In this document: one piece after another, positions 21,450 to 31,982 of the stretch
Layout: every line of letters begins with the position of its first letter
Position numbering within the stretch: the first letter of the stretch is position 1
Assembly (NCBI GenBank): GCA_030549175.1
Contig: JAUKUA010000003.1
Location: 3,472,001-3,536,000 of the forward strand
DNA length: 64,000 bases
Direction of reading: 5' to 3'
Source: Lasiosphaeris hirsuta
Taxonomy: Eukaryota > Ascomycota > Sordariomycetes > Sordariales > Lasiosphaeriaceae
Made by a program: the position numbers and the translations under genes
The notes under the pieces: model-generated
The model's database searches: none
Seen by the model: the letters and a program-made list of their open reading frames with translations, nothing else
What the model was told of the DNA's origin: nothing

Positions 21450-23279
21450 ATGCCTGTGCTATCGCGACGCAGGATTGGCGCCTACCTTCTCGCCGGCCTG
21501 CTCGTCTTCTTCTTCCTCTCATTTCGCAGTCTCGACACCGACGGCTTCACGTCGGCGGGTCGACGGCCCGGTGTCGCCACCTCAGCAGCAGGAGACCACC
21601 CCGACGGCGAACATGTCACGGGCCGTCCCCAGTCCCGGTGGAAACGCCTAAAGACCCAGTATCCCGTTACATCCTTCCGCCCCATCCCCACAGGAACACC
21701 CCTGACACTGCCCAAAGTCCAAAAGGACTTTGGCACCGAGTCCGATGCTGACCGCAAGGAGCGTCTTTTGAGGCAACATCGCGTGAAGGACACTTTTACC
21801 CGATGCTGGAATTCCTACCGCGAAAAGGCATGGATGAGCGACGAGCTCGCTCCCGTCTCCGGCGGCCGCAAGGATTTCTTTGGCGGCTGGGGCGCCACCC
21901 TCGTCGACAGTCTGGACACGCTCTGGATCATGGGCATGCGGTCCGAATTCAACGAGGCTGTCGCCGCCGTGGCCAACATCAGCTTTGAGACTAGCAAGGA
22001 AAAGGACGTCAATGTTTTTGAGACCAACATCCGCTATCTGGGCGGCTTCTTGGCTGCTTACGACTTGAGCGGCGACGAACGCCTCCTTGAAAAGGCCGTC
22101 GAGGTCGGTGAGATGCTCTACGTCGCCTTTGATACGCCTAACCGCATGCCTATCACGCGCTGGAACTGGAATGATGCGGCCCGTGGGAAAGCTCAGGTCG
22201 CCCACGAGAACGTGCTTTTGGCTGAAATCGGCACATTCTCTCTCGAATTCACACGCCTATCACTGGTCACCGGCGACCCCAAATGGTTTGACGCATCCCA
22301 GCGTGTCATGGAAGCATTCCAAACACAACAGCCCAAAACCCATCTGCCCGGCCTATGGCCCGTTCTTGTCAATGCCAAAAAGATGACCTTCAATGAGCAC
22401 ACGGACTATACACTGGGTGCCATGGCCGACTCGTTGTACGAGTATCTCCCAAAGACATATGCTCTCGTCGGCGGCCTTCTCCCAATGTATCGTGAGATGT
22501 ACCAGTCAGCCATGAGTACCGCTATACGGCACAACCTCTTCCGCCCTATGCTGCCGGACCAAGAGGACATTCTTGTTTCTGGCCTTGTAACGGCCAGGCT
22601 CGAAGACGGCCAGGTTGTCACCAAACTCAAACCAGAGGGTCAGCATTTGGTTTGCTTTGCCGGCGGAATGCTCGCCCTTGGTGGCAAGCTAATTGAGAAT
22701 CAAACACATGTGGACAGGGGCGAAAAGCTGACCAACGGCTGCGTGTGGGCTTACAAGGCCTCGCCCCTGGGGATCATGCCCGAGACATTTTTCATGCTGC
22801 CGTGTGAATCGACCAGGCAATGCAAATGGGACGAGCAGCTATGGATGCAGGCGGCGCTGGAGAAAGCTGGCATGAGCATCAATGACATCAATCCCGAGGA
22901 AGCTGCGGCTCAAATTGCGCACAGGAGACTACCCAAAGGCTTCACGGCAATCCCCGACGCACGGTATATCCTGCGGCCCGAGGCAATCGAGAGCGTCTTC
23001 ATCCTGTACCGCATCACGGGCCGGGTAGACTTGCTCGAGTCCGCATGGGCCATGTTCCGAGCCATCGACTCCAACACTCGAACGGAGCTGGCCAACTCGG
23101 CGCTGCACGATATCACGGTGACGGAGGAGAAGCCGTCGATGAGCGACTCGATGGAGAGCTTCTGGCTGGGCGAGACGCTGAAGTATTTCTATCTGGTATT
23201 TAGCGAGCCTGATCTTATCAGCCTGGACGAGTATGTTTTCAACACGGAGGCGCATCCGCTGAAGCGGCTTCTTCCATGA
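21450..23279 (+). CDS. GH47 mannosyl-oligosaccharide alpha-1,2-mannosidase
   Basis: A single-exon ORF of 609 residues. It is a type II membrane protein: a short basic N-terminus (MPVLSRRR), one membrane anchor (about 9-27), a stem, then the (alpha/alpha)7-barrel GH47 catalytic domain from about residue 105. Diagnostic blocks in order are FFGGWGATLVDSLDTLWIMG, NVFETNIRYLGGFLAAYDLS, AEIGTFSLEF, EHTDYTLGAMADSLYEYL, HLVCFAGGMLALGGKL, LRPEAIESVFILYRITG, SMESFWLGETLKYFYLVFS and the C-terminal FNTEAHPL, whose Thr holds the catalytic Ca2+ in this family. It trims alpha-1,2-linked mannose from N-glycans in the ER or Golgi. Length and anchor fit a Golgi/ER class I enzyme, not the secreted fungal type. 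Confidence 0.93.
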   Translation: MPVLSRRRIGAYLLAGLLVFFFLSFRSLDTDGFTSAGRRPGVATSAAGDHPDGEHVTGRPQSRWKRLKTQYPVTSFRPIPTGTPLTLPKVQKDFGTESDADRKERLLRQHRVKDTFTRCWNSYREKAWMSDELAPVSGGRKDFFGGWGATLVDSLDTLWIMGMRSEFNEAVAAVANISFETSKEKDVNVFETNIRYLGGFLAAYDLSGDERLLEKAVEVGEMLYVAFDTPNRMPITRWNWNDAARGKAQVAHENVLLAEIGTFSLEFTRLSLVTGDPKWFDASQRVMEAFQTQQPKTHLPGLWPVLVNAKKMTFNEHTDYTLGAMADSLYEYLPKTYALVGGLLPMYREMYQSAMSTAIRHNLFRPMLPDQEDILVSGLVTARLEDGQVVTKLKPEGQHLVCFAGGMLALGGKLIENQTHVDRGEKLTNGCVWAYKASPLGIMPETFFMLPCESTRQCKWDEQLWMQAALEKAGMSINDINPEEAAAQIAHRRLPKGFTAIPDARYILRPEAIESVFILYRITGRVDLLESAWAMFRAIDSNTRTELANSALHDITVTEEKPSMSDSMESFWLGETLKYFYLVFSEPDLISLDEYVFNTEAHPLKRLLP

Positions 23280-23305
23280 GTTATTGGGTTAGGCATGGTA
23301 TCCGC

Positions 23306-23327
23306 GGGGGGGGGGGGGGGGGGGGGG
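23306..23327. repeat. G22 homopolymer tract
   Basis: 22 consecutive G on the plus strand, just downstream of the GH47 stop codon, probably inside its 3' UTR. The length may be unstable or assembly-dependent. Confidence 0.85.
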
Positions 23328-23731
23328 TATTTGGATAATAGAGGCGAATGTACAACATGGGCACATGGCAGGTTGGAGGTTGGTTTGACATTTTTAGGGA
23401 GCCAAAAGAATGATGGCGGAGTTATCCTACAGAATTTACGAGCAAATGACGAGACCCCAGTGTTGCAGCCAGCACCTTTCCACTGTTCGTTTTGCGGTCC
23501 GGTGTCGGAATCGGGGACGGTCGAGCGGCGAGCGCTTGGTCCGTGGCTGACCAGGCCAGCACTTACGAAACAGATTCCGGATCTCGGGTGCGGCATCTTA
23601 TCTCTCGCTAATGCCGTCGGGACTCAACGCACAAGATGCCAACTGTGGTAGGTCCTGTCTCTTACCGGCAGTCCCAGCAAGTGTCGCCCGGCTGGCTGCG
23701 GAGCGGACCGTTACCAAGAACCCTAACCCCA

Positions 23732-23747
23732 CCCCCCCCCCCCCCCC
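23732..23747. repeat. C16 homopolymer tract
   Basis: 16 consecutive C on the plus strand in non-coding DNA, about 400 bp from the G22 run and of opposite strand sense. Confidence 0.85.
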
Positions 23748-24246
23748 TTGACCCCTTGACAGAAGCACTCCCATTCGCCCCCTTTATTCCTGCAACCTGC
23801 CAGGAGTGCCAGGTTACCAGATGGCGACATCTTGGAGCGGTTTTTAGATGGGACGCGACGCAAAATGTGCCAGCCACCTTGGGCGGTTCCCCCAAGCGGC
23901 GACACGGAGGCGGCGGCCATTGCATCAGCGAGACAAAGATGCGGGGCAGCGGCATCATCCCGTCATCGGTCATCGAGCACGCAATTTATTTTTCTGATCT
24001 CGCCATGTACACGACTAACGGGGGCACTCGGTTGTAGTATATACCAAGCTCCAATGAGGGTCGTGCGATGGTGGCGTCGATGGTGCTCCCCTCAGAAAAT
24101 CGTCCGATTGATGTCGATATCCGAGGGTGTGCGCGCCGAGCCCGTCTCCCGCCCACCCCTTTTACAAGAATCGGTGAGGGACGCTGCATGGGACATGTAT
24201 CACGCCTATGTACCGTAGTACGTACACACACGGCAAGCGTGGGAGG

Positions 24247-24253
24247 TATATAA
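24247..24253 (+). promoter_or_regulatory. TATA box of the TauD-family gene
   Basis: TATATAA lies 94 bp upstream of the ATG at 24347, a normal position for a fungal TATA box with a short 5' leader. Seen by consensus only. Confidence 0.5.
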
Positions 24254-24346
24254 GCATCGTGTGTTGTGGCCACTGGATGAGGGCTGGTCAGAACAGCCCG
24301 CCTCTGCATTCCAGCCTATTTCACACACTCTGCATTCACCGCAAAA

Positions 24347-25638
24347 ATGGCACCAGGAATTCTCGTGGACGAGCCCCAGCAGCAGGTGGCTGAGAGTGTC
24401 AAGGTCCCCCAACCGCGCAATCTCAACGACACAGCGTCGCGCTCCATCTTCCCCGACGGCATCCGCACCTCGGGACAGCACAACCCCCTTTACGACGTTC
24501 TGAGGCCCTATGCCGACTTCCCCAAGGAGATCACGGGCCCAACAGTATGGCAGAGTGACGAGTACGTCAACAAGCCAGAGCGCTGGGTTCACCCCTTCAC
24601 CGACGACGAGATTGCCGAGCTCAGTGCAACGGCCGATGCCTTCATCGCCAGCGGCACGCCCCTGACGGGCATCGGCAAGAACAACTTCCCGCTGCCCAAG
24701 CTGGGCAAGGCCCTCTTGGCCCTGCGGGACGACCTGCTCAACGGAAAGGGCTTCATCCTGTTCAAGCGCTTCCCGGCCGACGAGTGGGGGCCGCTGAAGA
24801 ACGCCGTCGCGTACATGGGGCTCGGCACCTACCTGGGCTACTTTGTCTCTCAAAATGGCCGCGGCCACGTGCTCGGCCACGTCAAGGACGTTGGTGACGA
24901 CCCGACCCAGATCCACACGGTGCGCATCTACCGCACCACGGCCCGGCAGTTCTTCCACGCCGACGACGGTGATATCGTCGGCTTGCTGTGCGTGCACCGC
25001 GCGGCCGAGGGCGGCGAGAGCGACATTGTCAGCATACACAATGTGTGGAACACGCTGCAGCGGGAGCATCCCGACGTGGCCGAGCTGCTGGCCACGCCCA
25101 TCTGGTACTTTGATCGCAAGGGCGAGGTGTCGGATGGGCAGGAGCCCTGGCTCCGCCAGCCCGTCTTCTACCTCGAGAATGGCGGCAAGGGCAGGGTGTA
25201 CTGCAAGTGGGACCCGTACTACGTCCGCTCCCTGACGCGCTTTTCCGACCAGGGGCTGGTCCCGGCGTTGAGCGAGCCACAGCTGCACGCCATGAAGGTG
25301 CTCGAGGATACGTGCAACAGGCTGGCGCTGCACATGGTCTTGGAGGTGGGCGATATTCAGTTCCTGAGCAACGCTCATCTTCTGCATGCGCGGACAGAGT
25401 ATAAGGGTAAGTTTTCGCTCTTCCTCGCCAATATGGTATTGTTTTTAGACAGCTCGCTAACTGTACCATCGTAGACTACCCAGCACCGGCTCCTAGGAGG
25501 CATCTGCTCCGGTTGTGGCTAGCTACGCCCCAGGGAGAGGGCGGCTGGGCTCTGCCCATGCCAGACAGCCACGACAAGAAGCGCGGTGGTATCCAGGTCA
25601 ATAACAACCCACCGAGGGCGCCTTTGGATGCGGAATAA
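24347..25638 (+). CDS. TauD/TfdA-family Fe(II)/2-oxoglutarate dioxygenase
   Basis: Two exons, 24347-25406 and 25475-25638 (407 residues), with a 68-nt intron (GTAAGT … GCTAAC … GTAG). The TauD/TfdA fold is supported by GKGFILFKRFP, the iron-binding HxD (H204-A-D206 in FFHADDGD), the distal His (about H347 in HLLHARTEY), and the 2-oxoglutarate-binding Arg in RRHLLRLWLA just after the intron. Fungal members of this size oxidise small organic substrates such as taurine-like sulfonates or carboxylates; the true substrate cannot be read. No signal peptide is present, so it is probably cytosolic. A TATA box precedes it, which fits inducible expression (inference). Confidence 0.9.
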
Positions 25639-26463
25639 ACGTTGAAACTGTTTCAACGCCAATTGTTTTGTGCCGGATTAGCGCCGCGGTTGCAGCCTCG
25701 AGGATACCCCCAGCAACACCAGGCGTCTCTGGCAAGATTTGTCAAGATTGACGACGTGTTGCGGGCCCAGCTCCAAACGAAGGGGGCATATTTATCCCCC
25801 AATTCTTGTACATATTTACCAGGAAGATTTCAAGAACCGTCTAATGATCATAGAGATGACCGACTGCGGATATCGACGTTGGTGTGGGGGACACTTCTAC
25901 TTAACTTCAATACTAGCATTTTCCTCGGCCATTGTTATCAGACTTATCACGGCACGCCTGCCAGTATGCCGGCAAAATTCCATGATATAGATGGGTGAGG
26001 AATCGGGTGGTCTTCCCGCAGAGCGACATGGACCGAAGAGAGAGTGTGTGTGTCAAGATGCAATTTAGACGCCGCGTCAAGATATGCAATGGAAGCCGCC
26101 AAGATTCCATCTGGCTTCGGAGGCCTAAGTCTGGATGGGCGACATGACGCTGTTGGGCCAATGGATAAGAAAAAGAGACGGTGGCTCATATCGAAACAAT
26201 ATACGATGAAAGGGGTACATTTGCAAGGTAAATGAAATCCCCAAACCGGGAAAATGGCTCTTGATGTTGCCCCGAGTGAGGTGAAATTAGCCAATCAGCT
26301 TGAGCCCCTGGACCGATAGCAACTCATATCCTCTGCGGGCGCGGGGTTAGCATCAAAGGAAAAAAGGGAAAATACGGGCGGTCCATTTAGATTGGTTCCA
26401 GAGACAGCTAAGAGCCGGCAGTTAACCGGAAACCAATATCACTGTCCAGCCTCAGCAACACAA

Positions 26464-26512
<49 letters not shown>

Positions 26513-26774
26513 GGTAGATGCATGGCTCCCCCGTACCGGGATCCACCCCGTCGTCTGAGCTCAGGGGCGGATAGCTGTGAGCAGCCATCTCCGGGCATGC
26601 TGTGGGTAAAATCTCAGGCCCCCGTCACCATGTCCGCCGTCATATAATGCTTGCCTTTTGGGTTTTCCTGCTCCCTGTCTCCCACGCTTGCCTCGGGCTG
26701 CTGATTTTTTTTTTTCCTGAGTTTCTCTTGGTCCCATTGTCCAACTGCTAGTACACATTGATCTAGGGGGCAAG
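25639..26774. other. Intergenic region with CA microsatellite
   Basis: About 1.1 kb with no recognisable gene. It contains a CA-repeat at 26463-26509 and leads into the promoter of the DUF1996 gene. Confidence 0.55.
26463..26509. repeat. (CA)n microsatellite
   Basis: A run of CA dinucleotides of about 47 bp, interrupted once or twice by AAA. Confidence 0.9.
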
Positions 26775-27992
26775 ATGCATTGGAAGTCGGTCACTGCGCT
26801 GGCCCTGGCGGCGCCCGCCTCGGCCCTGCTGCGATTTGGCTGCTCGCAGCTCGTGGTTGTGCGCATAGACCCGCTAGTCAACCCTGGCCTTGCGCCTTCG
26901 CCGCATCTCCACCAAATCATTGGCGGTGTAAGTGGAGGGGATCCCAAGCGGAGTGACGAGAGACGGCGAAAAGTTCAAACTGACGTTCGCGCTGACAATG
27001 GCGGCAGAATGCCTTCAACATCACAATGGACCCGAGCAAGGACATTCCTGCGGAGGCAACGTGTACGACGTGCCAGTTCTCGGAGGACTTTAGCAACTAC
27101 TGGACGGCGGTGCTGTTCTTCAAGGCGCCCAACGGCACGTACCACCGGGTCCCGCAGATCCCCAACCTCGGGTTTGAGGGCGCCAAGGGTGGCATGACGG
27201 TCTACTACATGCAGGACGGCCTCGCCAACTACCAGCAGACTTCCAAGGTGACGGCCTTCAAGCCGGGCTTCCGCCAGCTGATCGGCGAAGCGTCGTACCG
27301 CAGCAAGGCCCAGTCGCGGCGGTTCCGGCAGATCACGTACACGTGTCTGGAGACACCCGGCACGCGCTTCCCCGAGTCCATGGACTTCCCGACCAAGCCG
27401 TGCGCGGCCGGCATTATGGCCAACGTGCGCTTCCCCACCTGCTGGGACGGCAAGAACCTCGACTCGCCCGACCACATGAGCCACATGGCCTACCCCGAGT
27501 CGGGCACCTTTGAGAGCGGTGGGCCGTGCCCGGCCTCGCACCCCGTGCGCGTGCCCCAGCTCATGTACGAGACCATCTGGGACACGAGCAGCTTCAACGA
27601 CAAGGCCCTGTGGCCCGCCAGTGGCCAGCCTTTTGTGTGGTCCATGGACGACACCACCGGCTTCGGGTCCCACGGCGACTACGTGTTTGGATGTATGCCG
27701 TAGTCCGGTCCAAGTCTCGGTGATCTGGATTTGCTAACAGCCTCGGCAGGGAAGGACGATTCGCTCCAGAGGGCCATGGACTCGACCTGCTACGTCAATT
27801 GCCCGACCCTCAAGACGCAGAGCATATCGGCCATGAACAAGTGCAGCAAGTCCATCCCGTTTGACGAGAAGATTGATGGATGTATGTCACCTTCCCCGTT
27901 AATCCACACAGGCAGATGGATGTGTCTAACAACTTGATGCAGGGCTCGAAGCGATCCCGGGTCTTCCCGATACCGCCACCCAAAAGGCTTAG
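26775..27992 (+). CDS. DUF1996 secreted protein
   Basis: Four exons: 26775-26927, 27008-27692, 27750-27881 and 27943-27992 (339 residues). Donors are GTAAGT, GTATGC and GTATGT. The N-terminus is a signal peptide (LALAAPASALLRFGCSQL). The DUF1996 signatures follow: LVVVRIDPLVNPG, SPHLHQIIGGNAF (across intron 1), DFSNYWTAVLFFKAPNGTYH, VRFPTCWDGKNLDSPDHMSH and LMYETIWDTSSFND, with conserved Cys residues for disulfides. DUF1996 proteins are abundant secreted ascomycete proteins, sometimes carrying WSC domains; this one has none. A polysaccharide-related role is often guessed but not proven. The open reading across all three short introns is clean. Confidence 0.9.
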
Positions 27993-28631
27993 AAGAAGCT
28001 GTCAACTGGGGGGTAAATAGAATGAAATAAATCCAGGTGCCAAAGAGCTGACTTTGGCCAAATAATGAGATCCAAAGTCACTCGCATCTTCGTGAAAAAC
28101 TTGATATTTGTACCACTCACTGCTCCCTTTTGCAACCGAATGTTTTCACTGCAGCACCTGCCGAAAGCTAGAAAACAATACAAAGCTCAGCCACGCGGAG
28201 CGGCACGCACAAAAGATTTCTGCCTATCCCAGATTGGCACTCGCTAGACATAATAATAAACGATGGCATCGAGGGTGGCCAATCCGAGCCGCCGCAGCCC
28301 ACCCCTCTCCGTACTATATACCGGGGGCGAAGTTCTTTCCCAGCAAGCCCGAGGCATAGATGCTCGACACCACCATGCAGTGAGATTTCACTTGACCCAT
28401 CTCCTTCTTCCCGGGCAAAAAAAAGCGTCACGTACTACAGATATGCGCCTAATCAGTCAGGCATGGCACACATCACTGTCTCAGAAAAGGAACAGGCGGG
28501 CGGCTTCAAATACAATGATGGAATCTTGATGTCCCAGAGTTTTCATTGCTTTGCTGACCCCTTTGTTCTTCTTCATCATTGAACCAAGAGTTGAGACCGA
28601 CGTGCACTTGAAGTTGTTGGAAGTTCTCAAA
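27993..28631. other. Intergenic region
   Basis: About 640 bp between tandem plus-strand genes. A TATATA-like string at about 28315 lies far from the next ATG. Nothing else is recognised. Confidence 0.5.
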
Positions 28632-29393
28632 ATGCGCACCCTCATCCTCACTTCCTTTCTTGCCAGCTCCTTCATGCAGCTAGCCGAATCCCTTGTGGTG
28701 GGCTACATGCACCCAAAAGCGGCGCGGTCATATCCAGACTGCGATTTTCGCTGGGAGAGGAGTTTCGCGTGGAAAATCACCAATTTCACCTACAGCGCTT
28801 CATATTTACTCGACGCAACAGACCCTGGCCAGCCAAAGCAACTTTCGGGCTCATCCTTTGTTAGCTTTCGGTTAGAAAACAACGCCGACCTTTCCCTCTC
28901 CCTCTGCAAAGCGGATGGGACTCATGGCCCCGACTTCCAAGGCACTGAACAGGCGGCCTGCGAAATCATTATAAACTCTTGGCCTGGCCGTGATCCGCTG
29001 TCCTTTTCTTTCAACAAGAACAAGGGAGAGGTGTTTGTTGATCAGCCGTGGGAAACGTGCAGCGTGCCAGAATCGTAAGTTTAAGAACCTAATCGAATCG
29101 GTGAACATCGAGTTGAACCAAAGGCGCAGCGCCCATCGGAACCTCACAGGCGTTCGGTACGCCGCCACAGGCAGGGTCAACCTCACCTTGGATTGCCCCG
29201 AAACGACGACCTGGACCTCCAGCAAAACGTTGGCCAAAAGAGAGGTGCTGTGTGGTCCAGTGAATGCTACCATGAAGCCAGATTCTTGGAGTCTCGTCAG
29301 GTATGTTATTGTATCGCCACCTACCTCGGATTCATTTCCGCTGATTCACTTATAACTTATAGCCCATGGTCATGGTTTGATACTCATCCTTAG
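28632..29393 (+). CDS. Small secreted protein, copy 1 (AA1-like type)
   Basis: Three exons: 28632-29074, 29130-29300 and 29363-29393 (214 residues). A signal peptide (MRTLILTSFLASSFMQLAES) is followed by a beta-rich domain with aromatic and Cys residues: WKITNFTYSASYLL, FSFNKNKGEVFVDQPWETC, GRVNLTLDCP and an ending WSWFDTHP. The pattern resembles the small AA1-like (Alt a 1-like) secreted fungal proteins, but that assignment is from overall pattern, not from a search. Its closest visible relative is the gene at 30421, which shares the exon structure and the end (WVWYTIPPHP). The phase of both introns (GTAAGT and GTATGT donors) is conserved between the copies. The role is unknown; such proteins are candidate host- or competitor-facing effectors. 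Confidence 0.7.
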
Positions 29394-29559
29394 TTCTGTC
29401 CCACGCCAACGCGTTCTCAAGGGAGCATACTCCTAATTGGTAGTGGAAGTATTTAACTGGCGTTGACATAAATTAAGCGATTCGTAACAATTTATTGGCG
29501 TTGTGATCGCCACATCACCCCTATTAGCTTGAGACTCCCCCGCAAATTTCTTGGGGTCC

Positions 29560-30110
29560 CAATTTCTTGTGGCACAGCCCGGATCGCCATGCTATCTAAT
29601 AAACCCTTACGTGAAGTCTACATACCCACCGACCTGGACGCAGGGTTTTCTACACCTCCAGCTTTGATTGGAAAACCAACAAACTTTTTTTGCATCAGAA
29701 ATGGAAAAGCTCTGCGCTGGGATGGTGAGCTATTATTCTTGGCCTACAAGTTGGATTGCTTCAATTACTAGCAGCATGGTATCACAGGTATTCCATCTTC
29801 ATCGCTGAAGGGAGCACGGATCTGGCCCTCAGTTGTAGTAACGAGACGGCCCATACCAGCCCTAACTGGGCGGCGGGCGACGTTTGCTCGAAAAGGCTGG
29901 TCGATTGTGTGTCACGGCGAACGAGGAGCTGGTGCAGCTAGAGTCATTGCAGATTGAGACGTAAGCTTTTCCCCAATGGAACCCACTCCATTGCTTGTTC
30001 GTGCCACTGGTGTCGCTGGTGCTGACTGACGGTTTACACAGGACCGAGAGCCTGAACGGCTGGCGGGATACAGTGGTCTGGTCACGGGTTTACAATTCCA
30101 CCGCATTAGT
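29560..30110 (+). pseudogene. Decayed third copy of the small secreted protein family
   Basis: Between the two intact copies lie out-of-frame pieces of the same domain. A stretch reading SSFDWKTNKLFLHQKWKSS (about 29654-29710) aligns with the FSFNKNKGEVFVDQPWE and FTVNQETGELFVAEDWK blocks of its neighbours. A later frame reads FIAEGSTDLALSCSNETAH (about 29790-29855), matching the next strand, and VVWSRVYNSTAL (about 30075) matches the end. No ATG with signal peptide is seen, and the pieces lie in different frames, so the copy appears broken. The splice sites may partly survive (GTAAGC at about 29960). Confidence 0.45.
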
Positions 30111-30420
30111 TAAGTGCTTGCTGGACACCGGCACACGGAATCGCATATGATTCGTGACCAAGTGTTAACGCAATGTTTGATGTGTCTTTCTTTGTTGAGG
30201 ACAGGGAGCGGCACGCTACCGCCGTGGAGCAGGCTGACTGGTCTGATTTAAATGAAGGTAATTCACCTGGCTCAATCTAAACACCGCAGTGCTCGGTGAG
30301 AATAGGCAACCACGCATGCTTTTTAATTAGCTTGCTCTATCCTTTACTATGGTATATCTTCATGTTTCCCTCAATCCTCGACCTTTGATTCAACTCGGAA
30401 ATCACAAAGGTCGGCCCACC

Positions 30421-31224
30421 ATGCACTGCACCCATTTTACTGACGTCTTGGCTCTTGCTGCACTCTTTGCAGAACTTGCGAGCGCCGATCTCCCCTTGGT
30501 GCCTGGAAATACAGACTTGGCAGACTGCGGGAGGGCTTCCGAGAGCGTCAACTTCACCTGGAGTATCGAGAGTTTTGCGTTGCACACGTCGCGTGTCTCG
30601 ACGCCGGCGAATACTAAGCAAAGCACGAGTATCGATGTTGAGTTTTCGCTGTTCAACCCGGCCGATGGCTCTCGCGCCATCTGCGGAGCAAACAGCACCC
30701 AGACGCCCATGCCTCTTGAGAGAGAAAAGTGGGTAGGCTGCAAAGTCCACGAGAGCCGCAGCTCGGAGCCGCCGCACTTCACCGTCAACCAAGAAACGGG
30801 AGAACTGTTTGTGGCCGAGGACTGGAAGTGCAGTGTTCATGCACCAACGTATGCATGCTACCCACCTCATCTTGTCGGTATAATACACGTCAGCTGAAAA
30901 CCATGGCAATCAGCTACCGCTTGAACTTGTACGAGGGCGAAGGCCGGCTCAACATTACATTGGCGAAGCTCGCCTGCAGTACCACAACCAATGTCGACAC
31001 TGGCAGTTACACCAGGGTGGTGGACACCAAGTGTGAGCTACCAGCAAGCCACAACATCACACTGGTTCCATATTTGCTCAAGGGCCACACGTATGTAAAG
31101 ATTTTCCGCAAATCGTTTGGCCGTGTCCTTGCTGACTCAGGTCATGTCGGCTAGAAAACCTAGAAATCCACCAGCCCCAGGAGAGATTGTGTGGGTGTGG
31201 TATACCATTCCGCCACACCCGTAG
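30421..31224 (+). CDS. Small secreted protein, copy 2 (AA1-like type)
   Basis: Three exons: 30421-30848, 30914-31090 and 31155-31224 (224 residues). The ATG at 30421 puts a signal peptide first (FTDVLALAALFAELASA); an upstream in-frame ATG at 30349 would bury it. The domain parallels copy 1: VNFTWSIESFALHTS, HFTVNQETGELFVAEDWKC, RLNITLAKLAC and the end VWVWYTIPPHP. Intron 1 has a GTATGC donor and intron 2 GTATGT, with the CTAG acceptor at 31154 chosen because it recreates the aromatic C-terminus of copy 1. Six or more Cys suggest disulfides. Tandem duplication of copy 1 is inferred; divergence is high, so the duplication is old. Function unknown. Confidence 0.7.
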
Positions 31225-31589
31225 TTCTCTGCCGTGGCCTTTGGTCAACACAATATCTTGCTCAAACGGCCAGGCTAGCTGGGGGGGGGGAGAGGGGACC
31301 GATGAGCATGGCGATGACAAAAGCCTTGACTTATCAAGAAGCGCAGTCTCGGCGGAGGTTAGCGCCAAGCGATTGACGACGGTTTTCACATGCACAACTA
31401 GCAGTAGAGCTAGCGCAAACCTTTTATACCATCAACGTCATAGCTTGATAATGCTAAATAGGGCTATAAACCCAAGCCTGTTTGATACCCCTAATTTACT
31501 TATCAATAGAACCATCAGCCAGAAAAGTAACAATCGCTTCCCACCCCACAAATTCTTTACATCAACCGATTTCCTCACCAACAGCCACC
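31225..31589. other. Intergenic region with G10 run
   Basis: 365 bp. A G10 run lies at 31281-31290. The right part is AT-rich and pyrimidine-rich before the ATG at 31590. Confidence 0.55.
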
Positions 31590-31982
31590 ATGTCTCCATC
31601 CAACCACTCCAAGCCCCTCCGCCAGCTGGCCGCCGAAAAGCTGCACGGAAAAGGCGCCAACCCCAGCCAGCTCGGCGACCCCATCTCGCTCAAGGCAGAG
31701 ACGAGCGACACCACCGTGCCGGGAACCAACGACTCGGACATGCCCACCACGACCCGGACCCCGCCAACCTCCTCGGGCGGCTCGCACGAGGAGAAGAAGC
31801 TGCGAGCCGGCCACCATGTGCGGGGCATGATGACGGACGAGATCAGGGAAGGGAGGGCGTCGAGGCCGAGCAAGAGCCTCGAGGGCGATGCGACGAGTCT
31901 GAAGGCGGAACACGTCCAAGACGACCTGATTGATCACGACAACGGGGTGGACGGCGGTCGGAAGAAGGGCTCCAAGATTTAG
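31590..31982 (+). CDS. Small disordered hypothetical protein
   Basis: 130 residues from an ATG in a strong context (CAGCCACCATGTC). The in-frame reading upstream of this ATG is AT-rich and not protein-like, so this start is preferred. The protein is hydrophilic, rich in Ser, Thr, Lys and Asp, without helices, Cys or a signal peptide: LRQLAAEKLHGKG, then NPSQLGDPISLKAE, a Thr/Pro stretch, and a second SLKAEHVQDD-like echo near the C-terminus. The two SLKAE strings suggest a weak internal repeat. Similar small disordered proteins are common in this group of fungi, but no function is known. Its stop codon overlaps the stop of an opposite-strand ORF. Confidence 0.6.
   Translation: MSPSNHSKPLRQLAAEKLHGKGANPSQLGDPISLKAETSDTTVPGTNDSDMPTTTRTPPTSSGGSHEEKKLRAGHHVRGMMTDEIREGRASRPSKSLEGDATSLKAEHVQDDLIDHDNGVDGGRKKGSKI

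Larger units (their letters stand above)
23280..24346. other. Intergenic region with G22 and C16 runs
   Basis: A G22 homopolymer (23306-23327) starts 26 bp after the mannosidase stop codon, and a C16 run lies at 23732-23747. No gene is seen. The right end holds the promoter of the dioxygenase. Confidence 0.6.

Noticed and set aside
24206..25387. A 393-residue minus-strand open frame opposite the TauD gene
   Set aside because: Antisense shadow of a G/C-rich coding exon; low-complexity Val/Ala/Gly/Arg composition and no domain.
26463..26509. CA repeat as a CRISPR or other array
   Set aside because: It is a simple dinucleotide microsatellite in a eukaryotic genome.
26975..27673. A 232-residue minus-strand open frame opposite the DUF1996 gene
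   Set aside because: Shadow of exon 2 of DUF1996; composition typical of antisense frames.
31155..31400. A longer reading through copy 2 of the small secreted proteins using the earlier CAG acceptor at about 31140
   Set aside because: It would add an unrelated Gly-rich tail; the CTAG acceptor at 31154 gives an end matching copy 1.
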